A stretch of 64,000 nucleotides of DNA from Sapria himalayana. Lineage: Eukaryota; Streptophyta; Magnoliopsida; Malpighiales; Rafflesiaceae. Position 1 is the first letter of the stretch; the number at the start of each line of letters is the position of its first letter. Made by a program: the position numbers and the translations under genes. The notes under the pieces are model-generated. The model ran no database searches. It saw only the letters and a list, made by a program, of their open reading frames with translations, and was not told the DNA's origin. Below, piece by piece: positions 1 through 10,739 of the stretch. Where the stretch lies: assembly GCA_029783825.1 (NCBI GenBank), contig JAREIK010016265.1:95683-159682 (forward strand), in the 5' to 3' direction.

Positions 1-241
1 TAAATATATTATTATTATAGCTAATGATAAATATTCAAAAATTACTAAAAATTCTCAAGTAAAGTGTATGAAACCATTTACTTGAGAATTTTTAGTTTGT
101 TTATCTATCATTAGGTAAATTGAGAATATTTACCCTATTTTTAAGAATATTTCAATCAAAGAATATAATATATAAGTAGATTATTAATTAAAAATACTTA
201 CTAAAGATTCCTATGATACACACAAATCTAACTTAATTAGA

Positions 242-430
242 AACACCATAGATTTGATATACTTAAAAATATATGAATATAATAGAAATATGATCAGAGA
301 TTAATTTATATATATGATTACTCGAGATATATATGGATATATCTCTTTCAAGAAACATCATAAATTGTTTCTATTTTTCAAAATTTCATATAATAATAAA
401 TAAGTAATTTTGTTATAGTCTAAATATTAC
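242..430 (+). mobile_element. Copia P1, integrase core fragment (degenerate)
   Basis: One reading frame with a few stops spells a decayed Ty1/copia integrase core. It contains DLIYLKIYEYNRNMIRD, where intact elements have a D-LIHSDIWG block, followed by ITRDIYGYISFKKHHKLFLF, matching the usual D-YSR-W-Y-L-K---E-F--F stretch. The integrase would insert the cDNA copy into the genome; this copy is dead. The frame stops matching near 430, where a short LTR element interrupts it, and the integrase resumes at about 1,600. Family assignment rests on motif spacing read by eye. Confidence 0.6.
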
Positions 431-431
431 C

Positions 432-1545
432 ATTTTTATTATTTTTATTTATTTTCTTCCATTTGATAGGAGCACTCACCTACTGTGAAATGTTCCATGC
501 AATTTGCTCTTTATGTAAAAGGCTTTATGTGTATTGTTTAATATATTGAGTTTTGTATTAAATTAAGTTAAGATATGTTAAATTATCTTATGTTATTTCA
601 TTTTATTTTTTAATTATTATTTTCCTTTTCACATTGTATCTGTAATATGATATAAAAATAATAAAAAAGGACTAAAAATCATAGAAGAGTATGCATGTAA
701 GTTAAGATTATACATACTAGAAAGTATGTATCACCCTATTGTTGCACATCATTGTGTGCAACAGAAAATAGAAAAAACAAAGAAAAATAATTGTGATTCA
801 TATTACTTTGTAGGCTACACAATAAAAGCCTAATTTCCTTTTCAAGAAATGCTTCTCAGTGTGCATTCCGCAACGAGCATATCAACATTAAATTTTGTGA
901 ATGATAATTTTTGAAAATCATTCGAAGATAAAGGTTTTGAATTTTCCTAATTCGGCCAAATTTTATCAATTCCTATTTTCAATGTCATTTATTCAAATTC
1001 AGTATTTTAATGTTTTGGAATCAAAAAATCACAACTAAAATTTTATTTTATCATCTCTTGAAAGCATAAATTTAAGGTGAATGATTTGGAAACTCTAAAA
1101 ATTAGGGTCCCAAGATTGTAGAACTGTTATTTTGTCCTAATTCAGAGAAAATTCAAAATTCTAACAAAAATTAGGGTTATGATTTTATCAATATCAATTT
1201 GACATCTCACAAATTCTAATTTTGCATAGAAACTTTAAAAAAACTCTAAAATTTAAGTACTAATTAGAAAACCTAATCTTAGGCCCTCAAAAACACCTAA
1301 TTAGGAGCAACTAAACATCAGATTTTCATTCAAGTCATGCGGGCTGCCTCAAACAATTTGCCCACCATATAAGAGGCTTTATGCGTTTTATTTAAACTAT
1401 TGAGTTATGCATCAAGTTTAAACTTAAATTATATTGTACTATCTCAAGTTTTGTGGAACATTTTTATTATTCTATTTTCTGCATTCAATTTATCATAAAT
1501 GTCATAAAAAAAATTAAAAAAATAAAGAAATAATAATATATTAAA
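432..1545 (+). mobile_element. Short LTR element (TRIM-like) inserted in copia P1 integrase
   Basis: Two diverged direct repeats, about 443-660 and 1,300-1,520, flank about 640 bp with no coding potential. Both repeats carry a TATA-like core followed by a conserved tract (TTTATGTAAAAGGCTTTATG in the left copy, CATATA-AGAGGCTTTATG in the right) and then a stretch ending in TTGAGTT. The same layout occurs in the LTR of copia P2 (CTATATAAAGGGCTTTGTG). The block sits exactly where the copia P1 integrase frame is interrupted, so it is read as a later insertion of a non-autonomous short LTR element. Exact ends and a target duplication were not resolved. Confidence 0.45.
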
Positions 1546-1574
1546 ATGTGTCATATTAATATAATATTTATTAT

Positions 1575-1880
1575 ATGAATTATAAAATTATACAAACTTA
1601 CAATGCTTCCACACCGCAATATAATAAGATTACTAAAATTAAGAATAGACATCTAAGTGAGAGGCTATTCTATCATTTTTTTAATATATACTCTTTCAAA
1701 TTCTATATTCCGAGATATAAACTATATAATTTGCCTCCTATAATATACTATGTCATCGATCAATCTTTAAGATTGGACAAATAATATTTTGGACCATGAG
1801 ATTTATCTTTCTTGAATATACTAAAACCCAAAAATGATACAAGTACTTTTTACTATAGACTGATAAGAATGTAATGAGTA
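1575..1880 (+). mobile_element. Copia P1, integrase C-terminus and IN-RT linker
   Basis: An open frame of 69 codons (1,575-1,784) contains STPQYNKITKIKNRHLSE, a clear decayed version of the copia STPQQNGVAERKNRHLLE block at the end of the integrase core, followed by a hydrophobic stretch matching the W-EA--TA-YLINR-P region. From 1,799 another frame reads RFIFLEYTKTQK then, after a stop, YKYF, matching the LKCIFLGYS-TQKGYKCY signature just downstream of integrase. It is the continuation of the integrase core at 242-430, on the far side of the short LTR insertion, and leads into the reverse transcriptase at 2,513. Confidence 0.75.
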
Positions 1881-2512
1881 TAAAATTTATTTTTGTAATG
1901 ACTTATTTTTTAATGAGTTTAGAAAACTCATGAATCCAGGTGTTACATATAAATCTATTACTATTCTTCCCTTATAATCATGGATTAACTAATAATTAAT
2001 AAAGAGACTTAGCTATCAGCTATATTTGAGTTTGTTGGTACTCACTATAATATTACTCCTATTGATTCATCATATCTACTAATAAATTCAGATTATGTCA
2101 ATTCTAATAAGGTTTCTTAAGGATAAAGATCTCCTACAAGTCCAAGAATCTTCACTAGCATAGACTCATTAAGTCAGTAACTAAGAGACTTCACTGCTCA
2201 TAACTTAAAGTTCTATACTAGTAGAGAAAGACATAAAAAACCTATGCAAACTAGATACTTACCTATTGACGAGCCAGATGATCTTTTAGCCATGATCTTT
2301 GATCTTGATTTTCCAATTACAATATAAGAAGAAACAAATGAATTGTACTCAACATCTAATATTTCAATTTTTTATCTAATTCTCACCTTCTATTGCTTCT
2401 TTCTTTAATTTTCTTGATGATACAAACCGTCAAGCCATAATGAATGAAATATATGTTTTTTACTCTAATAGCACTTTGTAACTATTACTGAGACTTTAAA
2501 AAAAATGTTATT

Positions 2513-3280
2513 ATGAAGATAAATCAAGATGGGAGAAAGATAGACTACCTTAAGGTGAGACTAGTGATGAGGAAAATAAGTTGGACATTTAATATGAAGT
2601 ACCAGGATACTTTTTCACGATTGAGCATGATATCATCAGTAAGAATCCTTAATTTTTTATTATATCTCATAATTGGAAGATATATCAATCATATATAAAG
2701 AATATATTTTTTTCACAATAATCTCAACGTGAAGATATATATGAAGCAATCACCTACATTTCAAGTTGTATAACCAAATACAATTTATAAATTATGAAAT
2801 GCATTGTATGACATGTAGCAGTCACTGAGAGCCTAGTTTATGAAATTTTTATAGGCAATTGACTTGTTTGGAATTGACAAGTAAGTCACATATATATTTT
2901 TTTTGAGACACTAATAACATATTTATATTGCTAATTATCTATGTGAATAACATCCCGATTACGAGAAATGATGAGTTAAAAACTATACAAGTCAAATAAT
3001 TTCTTTAGGCACAATTTCAAATGAGTGAGCTTGGAAAAGTTATGTGTTTTCTTGATATAAAAATTGCTTATTCGACGAGAAATATCATTTTGCCATAGAG
3101 AACATATGCATTTGATACATTTGTATAGATTAGTCTTTTGAGTTATACTCCAACAAAACTCCTATTTATCTAGGTATTTTACTTTTGCAATGACCCGTCT
3201 AGTTGACTATACTACTTAGATATAAATATAAAAAGAATTAACTATTTAATTATTACCAGAATAAGTATATCATTTCTAAT
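2513..3280 (+). mobile_element. Copia P1, reverse transcriptase to RNase H boundary
   Basis: The 61-codon frame at 2,513-2,698 reads KINQDGRKIDYLKVRLV then MKYQDTFSRLSMISSVRIL, the copia RT opening (K-DG-I-RYKARLV, DY-DTFSPVAKM-SVR-L). At 2,714-2,770 HNNLNVKIYMKQSPTF corresponds to HGDL-EE-YMEQPPGF. At 3,009 AQFQMSELGKVMCFLDIKIA corresponds to the F-MKDLG-L-YFLGIE block. At 3,219-3,276 DINIKRINYLIITRISISF matches YRRLIG-LNYLTITRPDISF. The polymerase YVDD box is destroyed. The domains are in the normal order but in several frames with stops, so this is a dead element. No 3' LTR was identified before the LINE fragment at 3,574. Confidence 0.8.
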
Positions 3281-3573
3281 TAATATAGTTAATCATTTTT
3301 TAAATTTTTATCAAAATATTTAATATAGCAGAAACTATTTGCTTACAAAGATATGCGAATACGTTTTCAGGATTTTAGATCTCTTTTAGGGATTAGAAAA
3401 ACTTGTTTCAAATGTCTTTTAGGGACCTATAAGACCACATTTTTGACTAATTTACAAGGGCACACATGTATAATGTTTGATTCCTAAGCATTATTATATT
3501 TTTTTATTTTTTGTATTAATTTGTAACTATGTATTATAATTTCAACAAAAAAAAAGAACATAAGAATTGAGTG
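3281..3573. other. AT-rich stretch, nothing recognised
   Basis: Probably the remainder of copia P1 RNase H, but no motif could be read. It contains a short repeated phrase (CTTTTAGGGA, at about 3,384 and 3,416). Confidence 0.3.
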
Positions 3574-4140
3574 CCCATGAAAATTTATTTGACACGGATA
3601 TATCATATAGGATTAATATTGGATAGGTTATTATTTATCAAAAAAAAAATATTGGACGGACTAAATATAAAGCTACCTCAGGAGTTCATTGTGACAAGTG
3701 AGTATAAATAGATTAGAATTTTTTTTATAAATATTTATAAGGCTAACAATATTGTATGAAAGTGAATGTTGGGAAACTAAGAAACAACATAATCCAAGAA
3801 TGAGTATAATATAGATGAGAATGATATGATAAATATGTTATAATATTATAAATGATAAAATTAAATAATATATATTAAAAAAAAGATTAACTTAACTCCA
3901 AAAGATAATATTGGGGAAAATCATCTCAAGTGATTTGGTGACGTCCAATGCATCCCCCCCTAGTGTACTGATTAATAAATGTACGACTATTCAAGTGGAA
4001 GGACAAAAAAACTAAATATAAGTCAAGAAAAGATTTAATAGAAATTATAAACAAGAATTTAATAACTTAAAAATTTTGAATAAATATGATTTATAACGAA
4101 GTTGGTTAAAAAATAAATCATATATGCATCCCCAAGTAAT
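3574..4140 (+). mobile_element. LINE retrotransposon tail (C-terminus of RT ORF2, degenerate)
   Basis: Reading frames spell the C-terminal signature of plant LINE ORF2 proteins. HENLFDTDISYRINIG corresponds to the GEID-DV-HRIK-GW block; ATSGVHCDK corresponds to ASGVLCD; LTILYESECWETKKQHNPRM (from 3,743) corresponds to the strongly conserved LYG-ECWAVKKQH--KM block; ICYNIINDKIK corresponds to the -G-TR-D-IR region; the stretch near 3,935 corresponds to LRWFGHVQRRP; and IQVEG occurs near 3,994. Homology ends near 4,140, as expected for the ORF2 3' end. Stops are frequent. The 5' part of the LINE is absent, which is normal for 5'-truncated insertions. No poly(A) tail or target duplication was resolved. 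Confidence 0.75.
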
Positions 4141-6119
4141 TGAGATAATAAATTATCATTAGTATTACCATTATACCCTTGACTAATAATAAATTATTAA
4201 TTTATATTTAATATTATTATGATTACAAATTAATATATAAAATAAAACAAATACTTAATAACCAATAACAAGTACAAGTCATCCTTATATAACATGTGAA
4301 AATCATTAAGAGAGCCCACGTATTGAGTTCTCCTTCAAGATCTTCACAAAGATATCAATTAGATGCTTTGTTGTCAAAATTTATGTGGTAATTAATGGTC
4401 ATATCCCAGCCCTTAGCCCTAAAAAAGAAGAAATCAATCTCGATATTCTTCATTTGCTCATGAAATATTGGATTAAAGACCATAAATTATTGACTAACTA
4501 TCACACTAGATTATTGTGGAAGAAGAGTGTATGTGTAGATCCAATCTACTTGATTAGATATCACATCCAAAATATAATACAAGTATCTATTATCATTGTT
4601 ATGAACTTTATCTTTACATTTAATCTTAAAATAACTAATTGTCTATTATATTTCTATGAGAGGATTATTACCAAGAAAAATATAAAATTTTATCGTAAAT
4701 CTCTTCTTAGTATATATTGGTGTCCAACTCAAATCTGAAAATTAGGCTAATTGTAAATATCTATGTTTCCTAAAAGATATCTCAAGTACTAATAACTTCT
4801 TCAAATACCTCAATATGCAGAGATTTATCCAATGTAAATTTGTAGAGAAGAATCCAAAAAATGACTAATTATACTAACTACATATATTATAATTAGTCTG
4901 ATCATAATCATATAATTATTATTTTTTATGATTCTCCTATGACTAATAGAGTCAACTACAAGTTTAACATCAAAAGTAAAATTAATGTCTTAATCAATAA
5001 AAATAACAGCTTATGTAAAACTCACAAAACTAAATCTGTAAGAATATTAAATATATTCTCCTATACGACAAGATGATACTACCATATAATAAGCCACCTA
5101 TATGACAAGATGATACTTATCATACAATAACCCACAATAAATATCTAATAATATCCTCTCATTATGAATTTCGCCCTAGAAAAAAACAACTTTCCACTTG
5201 GACTTGTCTTCATGATGAACACCTACCTGCAATTAATAATGAATATTCCTAAAGATCATGATATGAGCTCCCAAATCACATTAAAGTGGAGAGCATATGA
5301 CTTTTCTATCATTGGTTGACTCTATTATAGTTGGGATATTATAATATATATAATCTTGGGCATGCAATTACCAACATGAAAAATAATAAAAGATAAAACA
5401 AGCTTAGAATATGATAAAATCTATAATCTAAAAATCAAAAAGATTAATTACATGATCATATGACTTCTCTGTAGCCTAGACTATGATCTAAAAAGGCTGA
5501 GAAATTCTATTTTAAATTTAAAAGGCTGGATTATATTATCAAAATACTCTTAAGACCAAAATAAATCATTCTCAGTATGACCAATATTAGGTGTCCAAGC
5601 AGAGAGCAAAAATAAAAAGTCCAAAAAACTTATGCACATAGAGATAGATCTTACCGTTGAAGATAAAATATATAATTTTGCATATTAAATCCAAAATAGA
5701 TTCTTCTTTTGAATCTACTAGTCCTACAAATAAACACTAATAAAAATAAAGATAAAGGCATCATTGAATTGCCTAAAAGATATCTCACATAGTTTAAATA
5801 ATAAGATAATCAAAAATAAGTATGACATAAAAAGTAATAACAATTCAAATTGAATAATACCATATCAAATATCTTTCAACTATTTATTTATTGGTGATAG
5901 TATTTTAAAAATAAAAACATATAGAAAATAAAGTAAGATTACCTGTAATATAAATATTTGTTCCTATGTCGATAATCTAGAAATTTGAAACAAAAATATA
6001 AGTAAAATAACTAGTTATACTTGAAAGAACAAATAAACTATTATTACATTATAATATAATAATTAGCATATCTTTCTCACTGCTACATAATTAATTTGTT
6101 TCATCCTAGAAATAATATC

Positions 6120-6185
6120 TAATAATTATGTCTGATATAATCTATTCTACTGTAATAATTATGTCTGATATAATCTATTCTACTG
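6120..6185. repeat. Perfect 33-bp tandem duplication
   Basis: Two identical 33-bp copies, 6,120-6,152 and 6,153-6,185, each starting TAATAATTATGTCTGATATA. They lie inside decayed copia M1. Identity of the copies inside diverged surroundings implies a recent replication-slippage event. Confidence 0.95.
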
Positions 6186-6613
6186 TAATGAGTACACATG
6201 GCTAAAATTCTCTTTTATCTATATTTACAATGATAATTCATACATATAAAAATATGATTCTTCCAAATAATACAAAATATAACACACCCAATTCTTTTTT
6301 TGACAAACCTTTGGACTTATGTACAAAAAACATTGTCTACCACTACCAACCGCCGCCACTGCCAACAAGGGTTTCATGAAAAAATATTGCACATGGCGCA
6401 AGCCTCCATTGTGCATCTACTATTGAGAACGACATGTGCCTACTTCCTTTATTGTCCCCACAAGGCTCTGCATGCTTCGGCCTCTACTACGCATGCTAAC
6501 AACTACATGCGCACATGAACCATGGTACCACTGGACTACACACTGCTTGTTTGTTACAAATTCTTGTGTGCCCCTTGTATGGTTTAAAATCCTAACCAAC
6601 ATACATAATTATG

Positions 6614-6625
6614 TCTCTAATGCCA
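6614..6625 (-). promoter_or_regulatory. Primer-binding site of copia M1
   Basis: On the minus strand the bases read TGGCATTAGAGA, close to the plant copia primer site TGGTATCAGAGC that pairs with the 3' end of initiator tRNA-Met. The LTR should lie immediately to the right (from about 6,626); its far end was not recognised. Confidence 0.55.
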
Positions 6626-7278
6626 AGTTACATGTTGAAAAGGAAACAAAAAATAAAATTTGGCAATCAATAACAAATACACGTTGCTCTTATAGAATGA
6701 GCCTAAAAGATTAGGACTATCAACAAATTGAATGCTCTCATCAAACAATATAAAAGAAATATATGAAATCTAAATAAGACCTCGGCAATTACATTAATTA
6801 ATATGTATTCAATTACATAAATACTAACATAAAAAATTTAAAATTAAATATATATGATCGAGAATAATATAGAGATGACAAATCACCTGAAAAGTCATGT
6901 CGTAATATAATAACAAGTAACTTCATTAAAAAAAAATGATAGGCCTCAAGTTTAAGACTCATCACATATACTCATGGAAACCCCTTCTTCTCTTAATCAA
7001 ATGAAAACAAATTATTATTGGTAATTTATATAAGAAGGTCGGAAGACTCTATAAACTTGGAGAAACTTTCCTTTACAAAAAAATGAAGAAGATTGTAGAT
7101 AATTTGTAAAATATCTAGAATCTTGAAAGATTATAGTTCCATATATGTATATAAAAGAGGAGATGACTTTATTTGTAAATAACAAAATTGTAAGCTTCTC
7201 TTAAGGGTTATAAAGTATTCTTTCTTCAATAATTTTTATCTTCTTCCTAGTATTCTCATTTCGCTTCTAAACCATGGA
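6626..7278. other. Probable decayed 5' LTR of M1 plus AT-rich DNA
   Basis: By position the start of this stretch should be the LTR of M1 (minus strand). No clean TG...CA ends were found and no coding motif was seen in the rest. Confidence 0.3.
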
Positions 7279-7398
7279 TAAAAGCTGGACATTACTTGCA
7301 AGACAAGTGAGATGCTGTCTTAGCAACATCCACTGAGCAAATTGTTTAGGTATCGCATAGAAACTTAGCAGAAAGACTAAATTCATAATAGTGAGCCA
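7279..7398 (-). pseudogene. Tentative C-terminal exon of GUP1/HHAT-like MBOAT gene
   Basis: About 40 codons are open without stops on the minus strand. They include WLTIMNLV at 7,375-7,398 and, in the same frame 22 codons later, WMLLR at 7,318-7,332. This resembles the C-terminal membrane segment of plant GUP1-like acyltransferases (pattern L-I-NLVGF-IGP-GI-WML-R). It lies 3' of the two well-supported MBOAT exons, on the same strand and in the expected order. The central part does not match well and splice sites were not fixed, so the call is tentative. Confidence 0.33.
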
Positions 7399-7749
7399 TA
7401 TGCACCGAGTATGAGTGTACAACCTCTTCCATATTAATTATATGTTATTTTTTTTGCATCAAGTTCGACATACACATTATATGATTTCATCATATAATTT
7501 ATGTTGTTTCATAAATAATTTATATATGACATGCAAATTTAAAATTATCAAAGAAAATTTTTCTTTGAAATTTATTTTGGGATTTTTTATATGAAAAAGA
7601 ACATTATTTAAGTAAAACTAAATTTAAATACAAATCAATATCCTTTACAAAGAATAACATGAATCTTTTTGCTCAATTTGAATTTTCAACAGCTTAATTA
7701 TTGAACTATTTCATTGTATGTAGGTCAATAAAAAGAGAGCAATTACAAA

Positions 7750-7870
7750 AAATGTCAGCATCATGCAATGCGATCATACTATTCTATATCATGCCAAATG
7801 GCAACAAATGTGAAAATAACCCAAACATTAAGTAGCTTTCTCTGTGATCCCCCAAGGAATGTACATATAC
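7750..7870 (-). pseudogene. GUP1/HHAT-like MBOAT exon B (frameshift and stop)
   Basis: Following a TTTTAG acceptor (minus strand, intron 7,871-7,931), the exon completes the split Arg codon and continues YMYIP. After an apparent 2-base loss in the following Leu codon it resumes in another frame as GGSQRKLLNVWVIFTFVAIW then HDIE. This is the core MBOAT signature MYIPLGGS---L-VW--FTFVA-WHD-EWKL, including the conserved His of the family (WHD). The Trp after Glu is TAG. Family members are multi-pass ER membrane acyltransferases; plant GUP1 homologues belong to this group. The 3' border is approximate. Confidence 0.8.
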
Positions 7871-7931
7871 CTAAAATCAATGCCATTATAAATGTAATAT
7901 ATGAAAATAAAAGAAAAACAAAAAATTGTAC

Positions 7932-8041
7932 CTCACAAGCCATTTATTGTACGAAGCATGCCAATTTTTCCAGAATGCCTCCAAATCATAATAGTTATTG
8001 ATACATTTTGTCATATTCTCAGGGCTTTCAATGCCACAAGC
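7932..8041 (-). pseudogene. GUP1/HHAT-like MBOAT exon A (intact reading frame)
   Basis: The 110-bp exon is bounded by a GTTTTAG acceptor and an AG|GTAC donor. It is fully open: CGIESPENMTKCINNYYDLE then AFWKNWHASYNKWLVR. This matches the plant GUP1-type MBOAT block (ENMP-CINNC---E-FWK-WHASFN-WL-RY) residue for residue at the conserved positions. The donor splits an Arg codon exactly as needed to join exon B across a 61-bp intron. The frame of this exon is clean; the gene is called a pseudogene because of exon B and the exon at 57 kb. Confidence 0.88.
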
Positions 8042-10228
8042 CTAAAACCACAAGCATGTATGTTCTCGGAGATAACATAAACATATGACAACAGTTAAAA
8101 TTTCCTGAAACATTTAGACTCCCATAAAAAGAAAAGCATGCTCATCATAATCTTTTCAAAACATTTAGAAGCAATTTTATTTGACATTTTAGAAACCTAC
8201 ATTCAAATCAACCATCATAAAATTGAAATGATTTGTTAGATAAAAACAAAGTCATAATATTAATAAACAAAAATCACATTTATAATCATGAATAAAATGT
8301 ACAAAATTTCCAAATCTCATATAAATTAGTGAAAAATATTATGTCAACCAATAAAGATTAATATTTTAATCATAAACATAAAATAAACATAATCAAAAAT
8401 AAACATTATAACAAATTCAAACAAAATAGTGAATAAATATCTAGAATAATAAGCCTAGAAAAAATTAAGCTTAATTATTTCAAGGCAATTGCATATATTT
8501 TGATTAATTAACTTACTATAAAAACATAAACTGTGATAATGAACATATACTAAGGGCTCTTAATAATTTATAAATAATGAATCGTTATGTAATACGTCTA
8601 CTTGTGAAATACTAAATTTAAGATAGCACACATTGCATCCTTTCTATCATTATATATAGTAAAAAGAGAAATAACTGAGAATTCAATCCCCACATATATA
8701 TTTGATATAAATAATCTGACAAATAACTATGATCATCACTATGTATTATGTCTCTACAATTGATCTAGAGATTATTATTTGTCATTTACTTTTTCAAATC
8801 TACATATGCGAAGCGAAGCATTAGTGCAAGTATATCATAAAAAAAATCTAGAAAATAACTAACAAATTTATTCGATAAACTATATCTACATAGATAATAT
8901 TCAGATAATTAATTTTATTAATAATTCAATTATATATAACAAAAGTAATTAGAGAACCCATATTTGTTAAAAATATATATATATATTTGGCTCAATTAGA
9001 TTATATTGTAGAACACAGCACAAAATATCAACAACTAAGATACTATCCAACAGATCTTTTATCTGATAACATAATATCTATATTGTTATAAATCTATTTA
9101 TTCCCAAAAAAAAAAAGCTAAGTTTGCAAAAATCGAACATACATCTTTTATGCAAAGCAATGCATTAATGTGAAAGATTTCCAAATTGTCATCTCACACA
9201 ATCAAAAAATTAACAACATATAAAATTTCTCAACCAGGCCGATCGCGCGGGCACAAAATTTGACAATCTATAAACTAGATCTAAATGTTTTGCTTGTGCT
9301 CAAAAATCAAATAATTGCTCTATATATATCTCCTCAAAATAATCATAAAAAATATTATTTGCATATAATTGATTTATTATACATTTGTGAGAAATTTAAA
9401 AAGATATGAGCTTCCAAACTAAATTTATCTTGAGTAATTGCGCAAAGGTATAATAGTGAATTCCAAAAATCTATGTGAATCTGTTGACACTAAGCTTTAC
9501 CCTTGGGTGATTTACCTTATCATCAAGATTAGTCTTCATTATAAATACCCATCAACAACTAATAACATTCCTTTCCAAATAATAAGATGCTAATTTCTAA
9601 GTTCCAATAGGTGAGATACATTCACTTTTTTCACAATGACCTAACACCAATTTAAATAAAATAAAACCATAAAAAAATAGTTAAAGAGGAAAACAAAGAA
9701 ATTAAATTTAAGTATGATAATATCTATATAATATCATTTATATTTTCTAAAAAACAATCAGAAGAAGAAGTTTACAAAAATATACAAAAAAAATCATCTG
9801 ATTACTAAAGAGACTCTTTTATATCCTGAATAACTTGTGTATATCTCATTTTCTAGAAAAACCTCGAAATTATAAGAGGTCAAGTCTCCATTTTCTCAAC
9901 TTATTATGGTTGGAGGTAAAATTGAAAATGGACTTACCATCACCAGAAATAGAAATTAATTTAAAAAACAAAGGGAAGATAAATACAAAAATATAATAAA
10001 ATCTTTGAGACATAATATTAAGTATAACTCCATGTTTTTTTTGGAATGAAATCAAAAGATCATGATCAAATGATCTGACAATAAGATCTAATATCTCTAG
10101 AGATTTCACTTAGTTTTAAATAGAATGAGCAGATTTTTCTCCTAAAATAAACATAAAATCTCAAGTGACCATGTTTCCCAACATCAAACACATTTAAAGT
10201 TAGAACTAGAATAGACTACAGTGCTACT
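8042..10228. other. AT-rich DNA without recognised coding or repeat structure
   Basis: Both strands were read for copia, hAT and MBOAT motifs and none was found. There are only short homopolymers and TA runs (for example near 8,972). If the MBOAT exons belong to one gene, this lies in its intron. Confidence 0.4.
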
Positions 10229-10430
10229 ACCTTGTCTAAAGTAGAATATGATTCTTTTTTAAAAAATACACATCTCAATCAAAATCAAAATTATTTTACA
10301 CTTATTTGCACATGAGATAATTTGAGACGATAATCATCATAATGTAATCTAATAAGTTCTGATAAACATTAAGTATCAAGTGATCAATTCTCCCAATTCT
10401 AAATATATTTGAAGTTGAAAATAAAAAAGG
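10229..10430. repeat. Direct repeat X, left copy (flanks hAT-1)
   Basis: Starting AAAGTAGAATATGATTC, this segment aligns over about 190 bp with 12,669-12,840, with substitutions and small gaps. The two copies bracket hAT-1. Their identity as an older element, a duplication or element ends was not established. Confidence 0.6.
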
Positions 10431-10680
10431 CTAGAGGTGACAATTGATCACAACGAATTTAGAAGGAAAAGTATTACGGAACTGATCACCACGATACATC
10501 TTTGGATTATATTTTTAGAAGATTCAAAGATAGTTTATATCATGCAGACCTATTTTCATCCTCTATACATAGGATTTCTAAGTTTACATGCATGAACAAT
10601 ATACTAAAACACTATAAGTTAAAAAAATATAATAATAAATAAATTTATGAAATATAATAGCTTGGTGTCCATGATGTCCA

Positions 10681-10722
10681 ATAATAGGCAGTGAAACTTT
10701 TGCAAGTTTCACTGCCTATTAT
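10681..10722. repeat. Perfect 19-bp inverted repeat with 4-nt loop
   Basis: Arms 10,681-10,699 (ATAATAGGCAGTGAAACTT) and 10,704-10,722 are exact reverse complements separated by TTGC. It lies just upstream of the first recognisable hAT-1 transposase codons. It could form a hairpin in RNA or in single-stranded DNA. There is no T-run to suggest a terminator, and no known small RNA was recognised. Confidence 0.9.
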
Positions 10723-10739
10723 ATAGATTTTAAATAGGT

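Larger units (their letters stand above)
4319..6625 (-). mobile_element. Copia M1, truncated minus-strand element ending at a primer site
   Basis: On the minus strand, 4,319-4,492 encodes VFNPIFHEQMKNIEIDFFFF, matching the RNase H signature NPVFHERTKHIEIDCHFV. Further right (5' of the element), 4,890-5,340 resembles, at DNA level, blocks that recur in M3, M4b and M6 between RNase H and integrase; an RT motif was not found, so the RT may be deleted. The element ends rightward in a C-rich leader (6,330-6,600) and a primer-binding site at 6,614-6,625. At about 2.3 kb it is roughly half the length of a complete copia, so large internal deletions are inferred. Confidence 0.6.

Noticed and set aside
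7768..8001. 77-codon plus-strand frame
   Set aside because: It is the antisense shadow of the MBOAT exons A and B, which carry clear homology and splice sites on the minus strand.
10681..10722. Rho-independent terminator
   Set aside because: Perfect stem but no U-tract and a eukaryotic context; kept only as an inverted repeat.
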